A stretch of DNA of 64,000 nt from assembly GCF_003010955.1 (NCBI RefSeq), contig NZ_PGGO01000005.1, positions 186,001 through 250,000 on the forward strand, given 5' to 3'. Positions 1 to 9,106 of this stretch are shown piece after piece. Position numbers and translations under genes: made by a program. Numbering within the stretch: position 1 is the stretch's first letter; the number at the start of each line of letters is the position of its first letter. The DNA comes from Phyllobacterium brassicacearum (GTDB lineage Bacteria > Pseudomonadota > Alphaproteobacteria > Rhizobiales > Rhizobiaceae). The notes under the pieces were generated by a model. It was not told where the DNA came from, made no database searches, and saw only the letters and a program-made list of their open reading frames with translations.

Positions 1-751
1 CGATCGAGGTCAGCTGCGTTTCAGGTCCAAATTTGATCATGTCGGACGCCTGTCCGAAAGCCTTGATCTTGCGTTCCGCCGCTACCTGCATCGGCGCTGT
101 CGAGTCCGTATGCTGCGTGATGATATCGACGCCCTGGTCAACGAGCGCCTTGGCGGCATCTGCTTCCTTGGCCGGGTCGAACCAGGAGTTGGCCCAGATG
201 ATCTTGATCTTGAAGTTCGGATTAACCGATTGCGCTCCCAGCATGAACGAATTGATGCCTTGGACGACTTCCGGAATGGGGAACGAACCAATGTAACCGG
301 CAACACCGGTCGTTGACATTTTTGCGGCGATCACGCCTTGGACATAACGGCCCTCGTAGAACCGCGAATTGTAGACGGCGACGTTTTCGGCGGTCTTGTA
401 GCCCGTCGCATGCTCAAACTTCACGTCGGGGAATTTCTGCGCCACCTTGATGGTGGCGTCCATGTAGCCGAACGAGGTCGTAAAAATCAGCTTGTTTCCG
501 GCTCGTGCGAGGCGTTCGATCGAACGTTCCGCGTCGGCACCTTCCGGCACGTTTTCGAGGAACGTGGTTTCGACCTTGTCGCCCAGCGCTTTCTCCAACT
601 CCTTGCGGCCCTGGTCATGCTGGTATGTCCAACCGAAATCGCCGGGTGGTCCGATATAGATAAAGCCGACTTTCAGCTTTTCTTGAGCATTTGCTGCACC
701 CGCGACAGCAAAGCTCGTCGCGATTGTCAGCGCCATCATCAGTTTTTTCAT
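1..751 (-). CDS. BMP/PnrA-family ABC transporter substrate-binding protein (partial, 3' end outside window)
   Basis: This is the periplasmic binding protein of the nucleoside-type ABC importer encoded just upstream. The first 250 residues are visible and the gene runs off the left edge, so no stop codon is seen. It starts MKKLMMALTIATSFAVAGA, followed by ANA-QE, a signal peptidase I type site; no lipobox cysteine is present, unlike the lipoprotein members of the family. The mature part begins LKVGFIYIGPPGDFGW and continues with GYMDATIKVAQKFPDVKFEH, the usual BMP/PnrA arrangement. The ATG at 751 has a GAGAGGTG Shine-Dalgarno 9 nt upstream. It follows the second permease by 57 bp and is the last gene of the operon. 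The substrate (purine nucleosides or related compounds) is inferred from family and permease type. Confidence 0.9.
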   Translation of the reverse strand, partial: MKKLMMALTIATSFAVAGAANAQEKLKVGFIYIGPPGDFGWTYQHDQGRKELEKALGDKVETTFLENVPEGADAERSIERLARAGNKLIFTTSFGYMDATIKVAQKFPDVKFEHATGYKTAENVAVYNSRFYEGRYVQGVIAAKMSTTGVAGYIGSFPIPEVVQGINSFMLGAQSVNPNFKIKIIWANSWFDPAKEADAAKALVDQGVDIITQHTDSTAPMQVAAERKIKAFGQASDMIKFGPETQLTSI

Positions 752-808
752 CTTGAAGTTCACCTCTCTGTTAAACCGATTGTGATGTCTTTTTGGTCTT
801 GAGCCGCC

Positions 809-1729
809 TTAACGGTCTGGCACGAAGGGTTTGCCGAGCGATGTCGGCGTATTCATCAAGGTCAGCCGCTTGTTCCGGGAAATCAGCACAAGGACGACGA
901 TCGTCGCCAGATAAGGCAAGGACGACATGAATTGCGACGGTATGCCGATGCCTAGCGCCTGTGCATGCAGCTGGCCGATACTTACCGCGCCGAAGAGATA
1001 GGCGCCGGCAAGAATACGCCATGGCCGCCACGACGCAAAGACCACCAGCGCCAGCGCGATCCAGCCCCTGCCCGCAGTCATGTTTTCCACCCACTGCGGC
1101 ACATAGACCAGCGAAAGCTGCCCACCGGCAAGTCCAGCACAGGCACCGCCGAACAACACAGCAAGGTAACGAATGCGGACAACGGGAACGCCCAGGGAAT
1201 GGGCCGACGTGTGATTGTCGCCGACTGCACGCAGCGTGAGGCCTGCGCGGGTCTTGAACAGGAACCACACCACGCCAATCGTCAGCAGGATGGAGATGTA
1301 GAAGATTGGGTCCTGTCCGAACAGGAACTTGCCGACATATGGCGAATCGGAGAAACCCGGAATGTACAGCGACGCCATCTTCACACCCGGTAAGCCAACG
1401 AAGCTTTCGCCGATCATCGCGGATGCTCCGAGGCCAAGCAAAGTCAGTGCCAGACCAGTTGCCACCTGATTGGTGACCAGCGTCAGCGTGAGAAAGCCGA
1501 AAAGTAGCGAAAATGCTGCGCCCGCTAGGATTGCCGCAACCATGCCAAGCCAGGCCGAACCTGTGGTCTGGGCAACGGCAAACCCCGCGACAGCACCCAT
1601 GACCATCATGCCTTCGACACCGAGATTGAGCACGCCGGAGCGCTCGACAACGAGTTCGCCGAGTGCTGCGATGAGAAGCGGCGTTGCCGCCGTTGCTATC
1701 GTCAGGAGTATGGCCTCGAACATCGTCAT
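809..1729 (-). CDS. ABC transporter permease, nucleoside type (second permease)
   Basis: Inner-membrane permease of 306 residues in the branched-chain/nucleoside permease superfamily, as found beside BMP binding proteins (NupP/NupQ, YufP/YufQ types). It is hydrophobic throughout and carries the motif GELVVERSGVLNLGVEGMM near residues 20-40, diagnostic for this permease type. The chosen start is the ATG at 1729, one base after the TGA of the upstream permease; a longer in-frame start at 1771 would lie inside that gene. Tight spacing indicates translational coupling. It should form a heterodimeric channel with the 1731-2825 product, powered by the ATPase encoded at 2822-4408. Confidence 0.9.
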   Translation of the reverse strand: MTMFEAILLTIATAATPLLIAALGELVVERSGVLNLGVEGMMVMGAVAGFAVAQTTGSAWLGMVAAILAGAAFSLLFGFLTLTLVTNQVATGLALTLLGLGASAMIGESFVGLPGVKMASLYIPGFSDSPYVGKFLFGQDPIFYISILLTIGVVWFLFKTRAGLTLRAVGDNHTSAHSLGVPVVRIRYLAVLFGGACAGLAGGQLSLVYVPQWVENMTAGRGWIALALVVFASWRPWRILAGAYLFGAVSIGQLHAQALGIGIPSQFMSSLPYLATIVVLVLISRNKRLTLMNTPTSLGKPFVPDR

Positions 1730-1730
1730 T

Positions 1731-2825
1731 TCATGCACCCTTTGCCACTGCATCGCCCGCACGGGATACAATCCGGATGCGATAATAAATCAGGGTGTCA
1801 CTGGCGAGGACAAAAAACAGGATGATGCCTTGGAAGATGCGCGCTGATTTTTCGGAAATCCCCAATGAAATCTGAGCTGCTTCGCCCCCGAGATAGGAGA
1901 GTGCAAGCACGAGGCCCGCGGCAATTATCCCCAGCGGATTGAGCCTGCCGAGAAAGGCAACGATGATTGCGGTGAAGCCATATCCCGGCGAAATGCTGGT
2001 TCGCAACTGCCCTACTGCGCCCGAAACCTCGGCGATACCTGCAAGCCCCGCAAGCGCACCCGAGATCAGAAAGGCGAAGAATGTCAGCCGCCCGGCGCTG
2101 AAACCGGCAAAGCGCCCTGCCCTTGAACTGCGCCCGAGAACCTTGATCTCATAGCCGTTCAGCGTGCGCGACAGCATGAACCAGACCAGCACTGCTGCAA
2201 CCAGCGCGAGGATAAATCCCCAATGCGCGCGGCCTGAAGCCATCCAGATTTCCGGCAGGATTGCGCTCGGATTGAACTGCACGGTTTCTGGAAAATTATA
2301 TCCCTGCGGGTTGCGCCAGTGCCCGCGTACCAGCCAGTCGAGGAAGAGTTGCGCCACGTAAACCAGCATCAGACTGGTCAGGATTTCATTGGTATTGAAT
2401 CGCACCTTCAGGAATGCCGGGATCGTCGCATAAGCCATGCCGCCGGCCATGCCGAGCAACAACATGATGGGCAGCACATACCAGCCTTGAAGATCCGGGA
2501 ACATGACCGGCAGTATCGACCCGGCAATGCCCCCGGCGATCAATTGGCCCTCTGCCCCGATATTCCAGTTGTTCGACAGAAAACAGACCGAAAGCCCGAC
2601 GGCAATCAGGATCAGCGGTGCAGCCTTCACCAGCAATTCATGGATTGACCAGACCTCGGTCAAAGGCTCGACGAAATAGGAATACAGCGCCGAAATCGGG
2701 TTCTTTCCGAGAATGGAAAAGAGGATGGCGCCTGCAATCAGCGTCAGGAATAGCGCAATGAACGGCGACAGGGCGCTGAACAGCGCTGAATGTTGCGGGC
2801 GCTTGACGATCTCGATCCGCATCAT
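1731..2825 (-). CDS. ABC transporter permease, nucleoside type (first permease)
   Basis: A 364-residue integral membrane protein, the larger partner of the permease pair. It carries the family motif GLSVCFLSNNWNIGAEGQL around residues 75-95, the counterpart of the LNLGVEG motif in the second permease. Its start codon overlaps the stop of the ATPase gene by 4 nt (ATGA), a classical coupled arrangement. The gene order ATPase, permease, permease, binding protein on one strand supports a single operon for import of nucleosides or nucleobase-like compounds. The exact substrate cannot be read from sequence. Confidence 0.9.
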   Translation of the reverse strand: MMRIEIVKRPQHSALFSALSPFIALFLTLIAGAILFSILGKNPISALYSYFVEPLTEVWSIHELLVKAAPLILIAVGLSVCFLSNNWNIGAEGQLIAGGIAGSILPVMFPDLQGWYVLPIMLLLGMAGGMAYATIPAFLKVRFNTNEILTSLMLVYVAQLFLDWLVRGHWRNPQGYNFPETVQFNPSAILPEIWMASGRAHWGFILALVAAVLVWFMLSRTLNGYEIKVLGRSSRAGRFAGFSAGRLTFFAFLISGALAGLAGIAEVSGAVGQLRTSISPGYGFTAIIVAFLGRLNPLGIIAAGLVLALSYLGGEAAQISLGISEKSARIFQGIILFFVLASDTLIYYRIRIVSRAGDAVAKGA

Positions 2826-4408
2826 GCCGCCCCTGCATTTGCCAGCGCAGTCGAGTGATCCACTCCGCCCATCATTAGGCCGACGCGTTCTCTGGACATC
2901 GCTTCTATCGGAACGGATTCCGAAAGGCGGCCATGCACCATCGCAGCAATCCGGTCGGAAATCTCAAACAGTTCGTCCAGGTCCTGGCTGATCACGATCA
3001 CCGCTGAACCGCTGCGCGCAAGATCAACCAAGGCCTGGCGTATGTGCGCCGCTGCACCGGCATCGACGCCCCACGTCGGCTGGTTCACGATCATCACCGA
3101 CGGGTTGCGGTCGAGCTCTCGCCCGATGAGAAATTTCTGGAGGTTTCCGCCAGAAAGCGCTGAAGCATCGGGATTTTCGGCGCTCTTCCGAACATCCATC
3201 TGCGTCACGATACGCTTGGCCGCAGAGGCCAGACTCGCCTCCGCTACGAGTTTGAGCGTACCACCAGTCAGAAATACCTTGCGATCAGTGGAGTGGCGCG
3301 ACAGCAGGAGATTGTTGGTCAGGGACATGTCGGGAACTGCGCCATGGCCAAGCCGTTCTTCAGGCACAAAGGCGGCACCAAGTTTCCGCCGTGCCGATAT
3401 ACCGATCCTTCCGGCATCCGTCCCGCGAATACGGATGATGTCTGGCCTTTCCTGGAGCACCTCGCCTGAAATCGCCTCGAATAATTCGCCCTGCCCATTG
3501 CCGGCAACGCCGGCAATTCCGAGAATTTCACCGGACCGGACGGCAAGATGAATATCGTGCAGGGAAACAGAGAATGGTCCGCGCGGTTTTTGCGACAGTC
3601 CCTTGACCTCAATGAGTGCCGCCTGAGCCGGTGCAGACGCTTCGACCGGATGCCGATCGATGATGTGAATGTCGCTACCGACCATCATGCGTGCGAGGGA
3701 AGCGGTCGTTTCAGCGCGCGGGTCGCATTGGCCGACAACCTTGCCATGCCGCAATACGGTCGCGCGATCGCAGAGCCGCCGGACTTCTTCCAGCCGGTGG
3801 CTGATGTAGAGGATGGATTTGCCTTCAGACCGCAGCCGCTCCAGTGTCACAAACAACAGATCGGCTTCCTGTGGGGTGAGCACCGATGTCGGCTCGTCCA
3901 GAATGATCAGATCCGGATTCTGCAAGAGGCAGCGGATGATCTCAATGCGCTGGCGTTCACCCACGGAAAGGTCCCCGACAAGCGCTTCCGGGTCGACTGG
4001 CAGCCCGTAGGTCTGACCGATTTCTTTGGCACGGGCTGCGATTGTGTCGAGTGGGGTCTTTTCGTCGAGTGACAGCGCGATGTTCTCAGCCGCTGTCAAT
4101 GCATCAAACAAGGAAAAATGCTGAAAAACCATGCCGATACCGAGCGATCTTCCCATCGCGGGATTGCTAACGGTGACGCTCTGCCCCTTCCAGGCGATAT
4201 CCCCGGACGTTGGCTGAAGGGCACCGAACAGCATTTTGACGAGCGTCGATTTGCCTGCACCATTCTCACCGAGCAGTGAGTGGATCTCGCCCGTTCCGAT
4301 CGTCAGATTGATTTCGTCACAGGCTTTGAGAGTGCCGAAAATTTTGGTGAGCTTACTAGCTTCCAGAAGCGGTGTTTCAGAGCCGTTTATTCTTGTTGTG
4401 CCTGTCAT
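2822..4408 (-). CDS. ABC transporter ATP-binding protein, two nucleotide-binding domains (nucleoside/sugar importer type)
   Basis: A 528-residue cytoplasmic ATPase with two tandem nucleotide-binding domains, as in RbsA and NupO/YufO. The N-terminal domain has a complete Walker A (GENGAGKST, about residue 49), signature LSVGERQRIEI and Walker B LIILDEPTS. The C-terminal domain has a degenerate Walker A (GVAGNGQGEL) and signature SGGNLQKFLIGREL, the usual asymmetry for this group. It is the first gene of the minus-strand operon. Upstream, 4409-4523 is non-coding and holds a CCAAATTTGG palindrome at 4453-4462 that could be an operator. Confidence 0.93.
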   Translation of the reverse strand: MTGTTRINGSETPLLEASKLTKIFGTLKACDEINLTIGTGEIHSLLGENGAGKSTLVKMLFGALQPTSGDIAWKGQSVTVSNPAMGRSLGIGMVFQHFSLFDALTAAENIALSLDEKTPLDTIAARAKEIGQTYGLPVDPEALVGDLSVGERQRIEIIRCLLQNPDLIILDEPTSVLTPQEADLLFVTLERLRSEGKSILYISHRLEEVRRLCDRATVLRHGKVVGQCDPRAETTASLARMMVGSDIHIIDRHPVEASAPAQAALIEVKGLSQKPRGPFSVSLHDIHLAVRSGEILGIAGVAGNGQGELFEAISGEVLQERPDIIRIRGTDAGRIGISARRKLGAAFVPEERLGHGAVPDMSLTNNLLLSRHSTDRKVFLTGGTLKLVAEASLASAAKRIVTQMDVRKSAENPDASALSGGNLQKFLIGRELDRNPSVMIVNQPTWGVDAGAAAHIRQALVDLARSGSAVIVISQDLDELFEISDRIAAMVHGRLSESVPIEAMSRERVGLMMGGVDHSTALANAGAA

Positions 4409-4523
4409 AGTTCCCCGCGGCCAAGACCGTTGCCGATCCTATGTCAGGCGTACCAAATTTGGAAAGTACAAACGTACGGTTGCGGCCATTTGCGCACATT
4501 ATTCGTGCATCTATTTCAGCGGC

Positions 4524-5504
4524 TTAAGGAATGAGCACGGTTGTGCCGGTGGTTCTCCGTGCTTCAAGATCGCGGTGAGCCGTCGCAACATCCTTCAGCG
4601 CGTAGGTTTGACCGATTTCGATGCGGATGGTGCCCTTCGCAACCAGATCGAAGAGTTCATTTGCCCCGTCCACCAGCGCCTCGCGTGCTGCGATGTAAAC
4701 AAACAAAGTCGGCCGTGTCAGATAAAGCGAGCCTTTGCGCGACAGAATGCCAAGGTCGAACGGTGGAACCGGTCCGGAAGACTGACCGAAACATACCAGC
4801 ATCCCGCGTGGACGCAGACAATCCAGTGAGCCATCAAACGTATCCTTGCCGACCGAGTCATAGACGACATCGACGCCTTTGCCGCCGGTAAGTTCTTTTA
4901 CCCGTTCGACAAAATTCTCGGTGTTGTAGTTGATGACGTGATCGTAGCCGTGGTCCAGCGCCAGCTTGATTTTTTCGTCCGAGCCGGCCGTTCCGATGAC
5001 TATTGCACCAAGATGCTTGGCCCACTGGCCGGCTATCAGGCCGACCCCGCCAGCAGAGGCGTGAAAGAGGATAGTATCGCCCTTTTTCACTGGATAAGTC
5101 TGGCGCAGCAGATATTGCGCCGTCAGGCCCTTCAGCATCATCGACGCCGCCTGTTTCAACGGAATGCTATCCGGCACCTTGACGAGACGATCGGCCGGGA
5201 TCAGCCGTTCTTCCGCATACGCGCCGATAGGATTGGTATAGGCCACGCGGTCGCCAGCCTTCAAATCCTTGACATCAGACCCCACTGCCAGCACCACGCC
5301 GGCGCCCTCATGACCGGGGATCAGCGGCAAAGCGGTCGGCGATGGGTAGAGTCCGGTGCGATAGTAGACATCGAGGAAATTCAGCCCGATCGCCTCATTG
5401 CGGATGTGCGCTTCACCGGGTCCCGGCACGCCAACGGAAATGTCCTCATAGGTCAGCACTTCCGGCCCACCAATCTGATGAATACGAACAGCTTTGACCA
5501 TCAT
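4524..5504 (-). CDS. NADPH:quinone oxidoreductase, zinc-independent MDR family (Qor-like)
   Basis: A 326-residue medium-chain dehydrogenase/reductase that probably reduces quinones with NADPH. It begins MMVKAVRIHQIGGPEVLTYE, the standard Qor N-terminus, and has the nucleotide-binding motif HASAGGVGLIAGQWAKHLGA around residues 145-165. No structural or catalytic zinc cysteines are seen, as expected for Qor rather than alcohol dehydrogenase. The start at 5504 overlaps the pcs stop by 4 nt (ATGA). A longer in-frame ORF up to 5768 lies wholly inside pcs and was rejected. Overlap with pcs indicates co-transcription; I infer no functional link. Confidence 0.88.
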   Translation of the reverse strand: MMVKAVRIHQIGGPEVLTYEDISVGVPGPGEAHIRNEAIGLNFLDVYYRTGLYPSPTALPLIPGHEGAGVVLAVGSDVKDLKAGDRVAYTNPIGAYAEERLIPADRLVKVPDSIPLKQAASMMLKGLTAQYLLRQTYPVKKGDTILFHASAGGVGLIAGQWAKHLGAIVIGTAGSDEKIKLALDHGYDHVINYNTENFVERVKELTGGKGVDVVYDSVGKDTFDGSLDCLRPRGMLVCFGQSSGPVPPFDLGILSRKGSLYLTRPTLFVYIAAREALVDGANELFDLVAKGTIRIEIGQTYALKDVATAHRDLEARRTTGTTVLIP

Positions 5505-6223
5505 ACTTTCTCCGTACGTCCAAGGTTGGGAAATGCCTGCATCACGGCGCCAATGCAGAAAAGATAGATGCCGGTTACCGAAATGCCAATGCGCACCCAG
5601 AGTGGCGAATCGAGTTCCTGGAACAGCGAGATCGCGCCGAAACCGCACCACAGGAAGAATATAGCGAGATTGAGGGGGCGCAATCGCTGTACACGCACTG
5701 GATGCAGGAAATAGACCGGCAGAAAGGAAACGATAGCGGACGCAAGGACGATGACGAAGGCCACCCACTCTCCGGGCCGAACGATGAACAGCGTGAAGAC
5801 AATCATGTTCCAGACGACAGGAAAACCCTTGAAGAAGTTTTCCTTGGTCTTCATCCCCGTGTCGGCATAGTAGATGGCACTGGAAACCACGATGATCGCT
5901 GCTGCCAGGAAGGACAGTCCCTCGCCCATGAAGCCGCGCTGATACAGTGCAAAGGCTGGAATGAGCACATAGGTCATGTAGTCAATGATGTTGTCGAGGA
6001 GCTCACCAGACCAGTTGGGCAGAACATATTTGACCTCGAGCTTGCGCGCGATGGGCCCATCGATACCATCGACGAAGAGCGCCAGACCCAACCACCAGAA
6101 CATCGCCGTCCAGCTTTCTTCACTTGCCGCAACGACTGACAGAAAGGCCAAGAAGGAACCGGACGCCGTCAGCAGGTGGACTGAAAATGCTTTCGCCTGT
6201 GGTGCCGTCACTTTCTTGGGCAT
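5501..6223 (-). CDS. pcs: Phosphatidylcholine synthase (Pcs)
   Basis: Integral membrane enzyme that condenses CDP-diacylglycerol with choline to give phosphatidylcholine, a route typical of rhizobia, Brucella and relatives. The CDP-alcohol phosphotransferase signature is visible as DGPIAR, then 12 residues, then GELLDNIID (DG-x2-AR-x12-G-x3-D-x3-D). FSVHLLTASGSFLAF near the N-terminus matches known Pcs proteins. The frame is open to a TTG at 6265, but the ATG at 6223 has an AAGGG Shine-Dalgarno and gives 240 residues, close to the 241 of the Sinorhizobium enzyme as I recall it; I prefer it. It overlaps the downstream Qor gene by 4 nt. Confidence 0.92.
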   Translation of the reverse strand: MPKKVTAPQAKAFSVHLLTASGSFLAFLSVVAASEESWTAMFWWLGLALFVDGIDGPIARKLEVKYVLPNWSGELLDNIIDYMTYVLIPAFALYQRGFMGEGLSFLAAAIIVVSSAIYYADTGMKTKENFFKGFPVVWNMIVFTLFIVRPGEWVAFVIVLASAIVSFLPVYFLHPVRVQRLRPLNLAIFFLWCGFGAISLFQELDSPLWVRIGISVTGIYLFCIGAVMQAFPNLGRTEKV

Positions 6224-6287
6224 GACACCCTTGGGCAAGGTTGGTTTTTTCACGGTCCGCGCCAATCTGCTGCATGATAATTCGCCG

Positions 6288-6319
6288 TTCGCTGGTATAT
6301 CCTACCAGCGACGAACGAT
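6288..6319. promoter_or_regulatory. Imperfect inverted repeat between pcs and the divergent monooxygenase gene
   Basis: Arms CGTTCGCTGGTA (6288-6299) and TACCAGCGACGAACG (6305-6319) are complementary apart from one bulged C, with a 5-nt loop TATCC. It lies 65 bp upstream of the pcs start and 96 bp upstream of the monooxygenase start. It may be an operator serving one or both promoters, or a hairpin in the pcs leader. There is no T-run, so a terminator is unlikely. Confidence 0.4.
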
Positions 6320-6414
6320 TTGCGATCAGCTTTTGTTGAAAATAGCTCAAAGCGCAAGCAATCAGGTTGATATAAACTGTTGAAAGCTCGATCAGCTTGG
6401 AAACGGAGGCGAAC

Positions 6415-7611
6415 ATGACCAGCACCAGAACCGATCCAATTGTCATTGCGGGGGCTGGACATGTAGGATTGATCGCAGCGATCGCAATTGGCCAGACCTT
6501 CGATAATGTCATCAGCCTCGGGACGATACCGGAGGGCAATGACAAGCGGACGACCGCGCTGATGGTGCCTGCGATTACGTACCTCCAGAAGATTGGCCTG
6601 TGGGAGGCTATCGAGCCTCACGCCGCGCCAATCACCACCATGCGCATCATAGATGGCACAAACCGGCTGATCAGAAGTCCGACCGTGACGTTCGAAGCAG
6701 GCGAAATTGACGAAGCCGCGTTCGGTTATAATATACCGAATGTCACTTTGACTTCAGTCTTGAGTGACGCGTTGAAGCATTCGACGGTAAGGCATGTTGC
6801 CGCTTCAGCCAGCCATTACCATCCAACTGAAGGGGCGATTGCCGTCGAGGCCAGCGATGGTTCCATGTACACCGCCAATATCGTCATCGCAGCGGATGGC
6901 CGCTCATCGCTCGCGCGCGAGGCCGCCGGAATATCGGCGCGGACCTGGAGCTATAACCAGACAGCCATCGTGCTGAGTTTTAGCCATACGCGTGAACATC
7001 ATGATATTTCGACAGAATTTCACACCGAACACGGACCGTTTACGCAAGTACCCTTAGCCGGCAAGCGCTCCAGCCTTGTCTGGGTCACGACACCGGCCCA
7101 TGCCGTGGAACTGCTGGAACTTGACCGGAACCAACTCGCGACGAGGGTCGAGGAACGCATGCAGTCTATGCTCGGAGCGGTCACGATCGATGTCGATCCG
7201 CAGAGCTGGCCGCTCTCCGGATTGGTCCCGACGTCCTTTGCCCGCAACCGCGTCTTCCTTGCCGGCGAATCCGCCCACGTGTTCCCGCCGATCGGCGCCC
7301 AAGGTCTCAATCTCGGTGTGAGAGACGTCGAAACACTTCTGGAAACGCTGCCGAATGATGGCACGGATCTTGGGGCTTCGAGCGTCATCTCCACCTATAA
7401 CCGCAAGCGTAGCCCGGACATCATTGCACGCACCGGCGCCGTCGATGCGCTGAACAGATCGCTGTTGTCCGATTTCCTGCCGGTTCAGATGGTGCGCAGC
7501 GGCGGACTTGAGCTGTTGCGTGCGTTCTCGCCGCTGCGTGGATTCGTCATGCGTGAGGGCTTGCGCCCCGGGAGCGGCTTTCGCTTTCCCCGCAAGGGCG
7601 CAGCGCATTAA
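6415..7611 (+). CDS. FAD-dependent monooxygenase, UbiH/UbiF family
   Basis: A flavoprotein hydroxylase of 398 residues resembling the ubiquinone-biosynthesis hydroxylases. The FAD dinucleotide motif is PIVIAGAGHVGLIAA at about residues 7-21, the second conserved motif IAADGRSSLAREAAGI (DG motif) lies near residue 155, and the third, FLAGESAHVFPPIGAQGLNL, near residue 280. The frame is open to a TTG at 6397, but the ATG at 6415 has GGAGG 5 nt upstream and is chosen. The GD motif of the third block is replaced by GESAH where GDAAH is usual. It could act in ubiquinone synthesis or on another aromatic substrate. Confidence 0.8.
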   Translation: MTSTRTDPIVIAGAGHVGLIAAIAIGQTFDNVISLGTIPEGNDKRTTALMVPAITYLQKIGLWEAIEPHAAPITTMRIIDGTNRLIRSPTVTFEAGEIDEAAFGYNIPNVTLTSVLSDALKHSTVRHVAASASHYHPTEGAIAVEASDGSMYTANIVIAADGRSSLAREAAGISARTWSYNQTAIVLSFSHTREHHDISTEFHTEHGPFTQVPLAGKRSSLVWVTTPAHAVELLELDRNQLATRVEERMQSMLGAVTIDVDPQSWPLSGLVPTSFARNRVFLAGESAHVFPPIGAQGLNLGVRDVETLLETLPNDGTDLGASSVISTYNRKRSPDIIARTGAVDALNRSLLSDFLPVQMVRSGGLELLRAFSPLRGFVMREGLRPGSGFRFPRKGAAH

Positions 7612-7612
7612 C

Positions 7613-8959
7613 TCAGGCGAACACGAAGTCGCTCAACAGTTTGACGTTCAACACGGCGATGACCACAGCAATGAACATTGCGAAGGCCGAGAGCCAGCGT
7701 GGTGAGACGAGCTCGCCCATCTTTGCCTTGCTTGCCGTGAACATGACCAGAGGAAACACCGCGAACGACAGCTGGAGGCTTAGGACAACCTGAGTCAACA
7801 CGAGCAGCTTTGCCGTTCCACTTTCACCGTACCAGATGGTCACTATTGACGCTGGAATGATGGCAATGCCGCGCGTGATGAGCCGCCGCAACCATGGCGT
7901 CAGCCTGATGTGCAGGAAGCCTTCCATGACGATCTGCCCGGCTAGCGTGGCCGTTACCGTCGAGTTGATACCGCAGCAGAGCAAGGCAATGCCGAACAAT
8001 GTCGGTGCGATTGCCAATCCGAGCAATGGCGCAAGCAATGAGTGAGCTTCACCCAGCTCCGCAATATCGGTCTGACCCGTTTTGTGAAATGTCGCGGCCG
8101 CAAGGATGAGGATCGAAGCATTGATCAGCAAGGCAAACATCAGGGCAACGGTCGAATCGATCGTCGCATATTTCAGTGCCTGACGCCGTTCGGGCAAACT
8201 TGGACCGTAGTCGCGCGTCTGGACAATGCCCGAATGCAGGTAAAGATTATGCGGCATGACGGTGGCGCCGAGAATACCCAGCGCCAGATAGAGCATCTCG
8301 GGATTGGTCACGATTTCTGTGGTCGGCGCGAAACCTTTGATGACGGCGCCCCACTCCGGATCGGCAAGGAAAATCTGGATCGCAAAGCAAACAGCGATCA
8401 CGCCGAGCAGGGTGATGATCAAGGCTTCGACCCAGCGGAATCCGAGCTTCTGCAGATAAAGAATGAGGAAAACATCGAGGGCCGTGATGAGGACACCGAG
8501 CTCGAGTGGCACACCAAAGATCAGATTAAGACCGATGGCCGTACCAATGACTTCGGCAATGTCAGTGGCAATGATCGCGACTTCCGCAAGAAACCACAGC
8601 ACATAGGCAACAGGCTTCGGAAAGGCGTCGCGGCAAGCCTGAGCAAGGTCCCTTCCCGATCCAATCGCGAGGCGGGCACATAGTGCCTGCAGGACAATCG
8701 CCATGATGTTGGAAACGAGCGCAACAACGAGCAGTGTGTAGCCGAATTTGGAGCCGCCGGCGAGCGAAGTCGCCCAGTTGCCGGGGTCCATATAGCCCAC
8801 TGCGACGAGATAACCCGGGCCAACGAACGCCGCAGCTCTACGCCAGCCAGGCCCACTTGTCCTTACGGCAATCGAACGATGAACGTCAGACAGCGACGCC
8901 TCGCCCCGCGCGTGCCGCCAGCCTTCAGGCGTGTCGGCCGCCTGCCGTATTTGATCCAT
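7613..8959 (-). CDS. mntH: Proton-coupled Mn(II) transporter, NRAMP family
   Basis: A 448-residue inner-membrane divalent-metal importer with about 11 membrane segments. The NRAMP motif DPGNWATS lies near residues 58-65, and MPHNLYLHS, the second unwound helix motif, near residue 236. Both are metal-coordination regions in the family. The stop codon is one base from the stop of the convergent monooxygenase gene. Upstream, a near-palindromic Mur-type box overlaps the likely promoter, which fits manganese-dependent repression. Length matches the family. Confidence 0.95.
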   Translation of the reverse strand: MDQIRQAADTPEGWRHARGEASLSDVHRSIAVRTSGPGWRRAAAFVGPGYLVAVGYMDPGNWATSLAGGSKFGYTLLVVALVSNIMAIVLQALCARLAIGSGRDLAQACRDAFPKPVAYVLWFLAEVAIIATDIAEVIGTAIGLNLIFGVPLELGVLITALDVFLILYLQKLGFRWVEALIITLLGVIAVCFAIQIFLADPEWGAVIKGFAPTTEIVTNPEMLYLALGILGATVMPHNLYLHSGIVQTRDYGPSLPERRQALKYATIDSTVALMFALLINASILILAAATFHKTGQTDIAELGEAHSLLAPLLGLAIAPTLFGIALLCCGINSTVTATLAGQIVMEGFLHIRLTPWLRRLITRGIAIIPASIVTIWYGESGTAKLLVLTQVVLSLQLSFAVFPLVMFTASKAKMGELVSPRWLSAFAMFIAVVIAVLNVKLLSDFVFA

Positions 8960-8978
8960 GGAACGCCCTTAACCGCAA

Positions 8979-8995
8979 TTGCAAATCATTCGCAT
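8979..8995 (-). promoter_or_regulatory. Mur/Fur-like operator upstream of mntH
   Basis: The sequence TTGCAAATCATTCGCAT is a 17-bp near-perfect palindrome (two mismatched pairs) centred 28 bp upstream of the mntH ATG. It closely resembles the consensus TTGCAAAT-N-ATTTGCAA reported for Mur, the manganese-sensing Fur relative of alphaproteobacteria. On the minus strand a TATATATAG stretch (8997-9005) just upstream could be the -10 element, so the box would cover the transcription start. Identification is by pattern only. Confidence 0.6.
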
Positions 8996-9054
8996 CTATA
9001 TATAGAGAAAATGTGCCGCTGCAAGTGCCCAACTGCCACTAAATAATGAGAAAC

Positions 9055-9071
9055 CCCGAATTTATTTCGGG
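9055..9071 (-). terminator. Weak terminator-like hairpin after the AEC permease gene
   Basis: Stem CCCGAA/TTCGGG with a 5-nt loop, followed on the minus strand by GTTTCTC. It lies between the AEC gene end and the mntH promoter. The T-run is poor, so function is uncertain. Confidence 0.3.
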
Positions 9072-9106
9072 TATCGAATGGAGTTTGGAGCCACGGCGTC
9101 GCGGCA

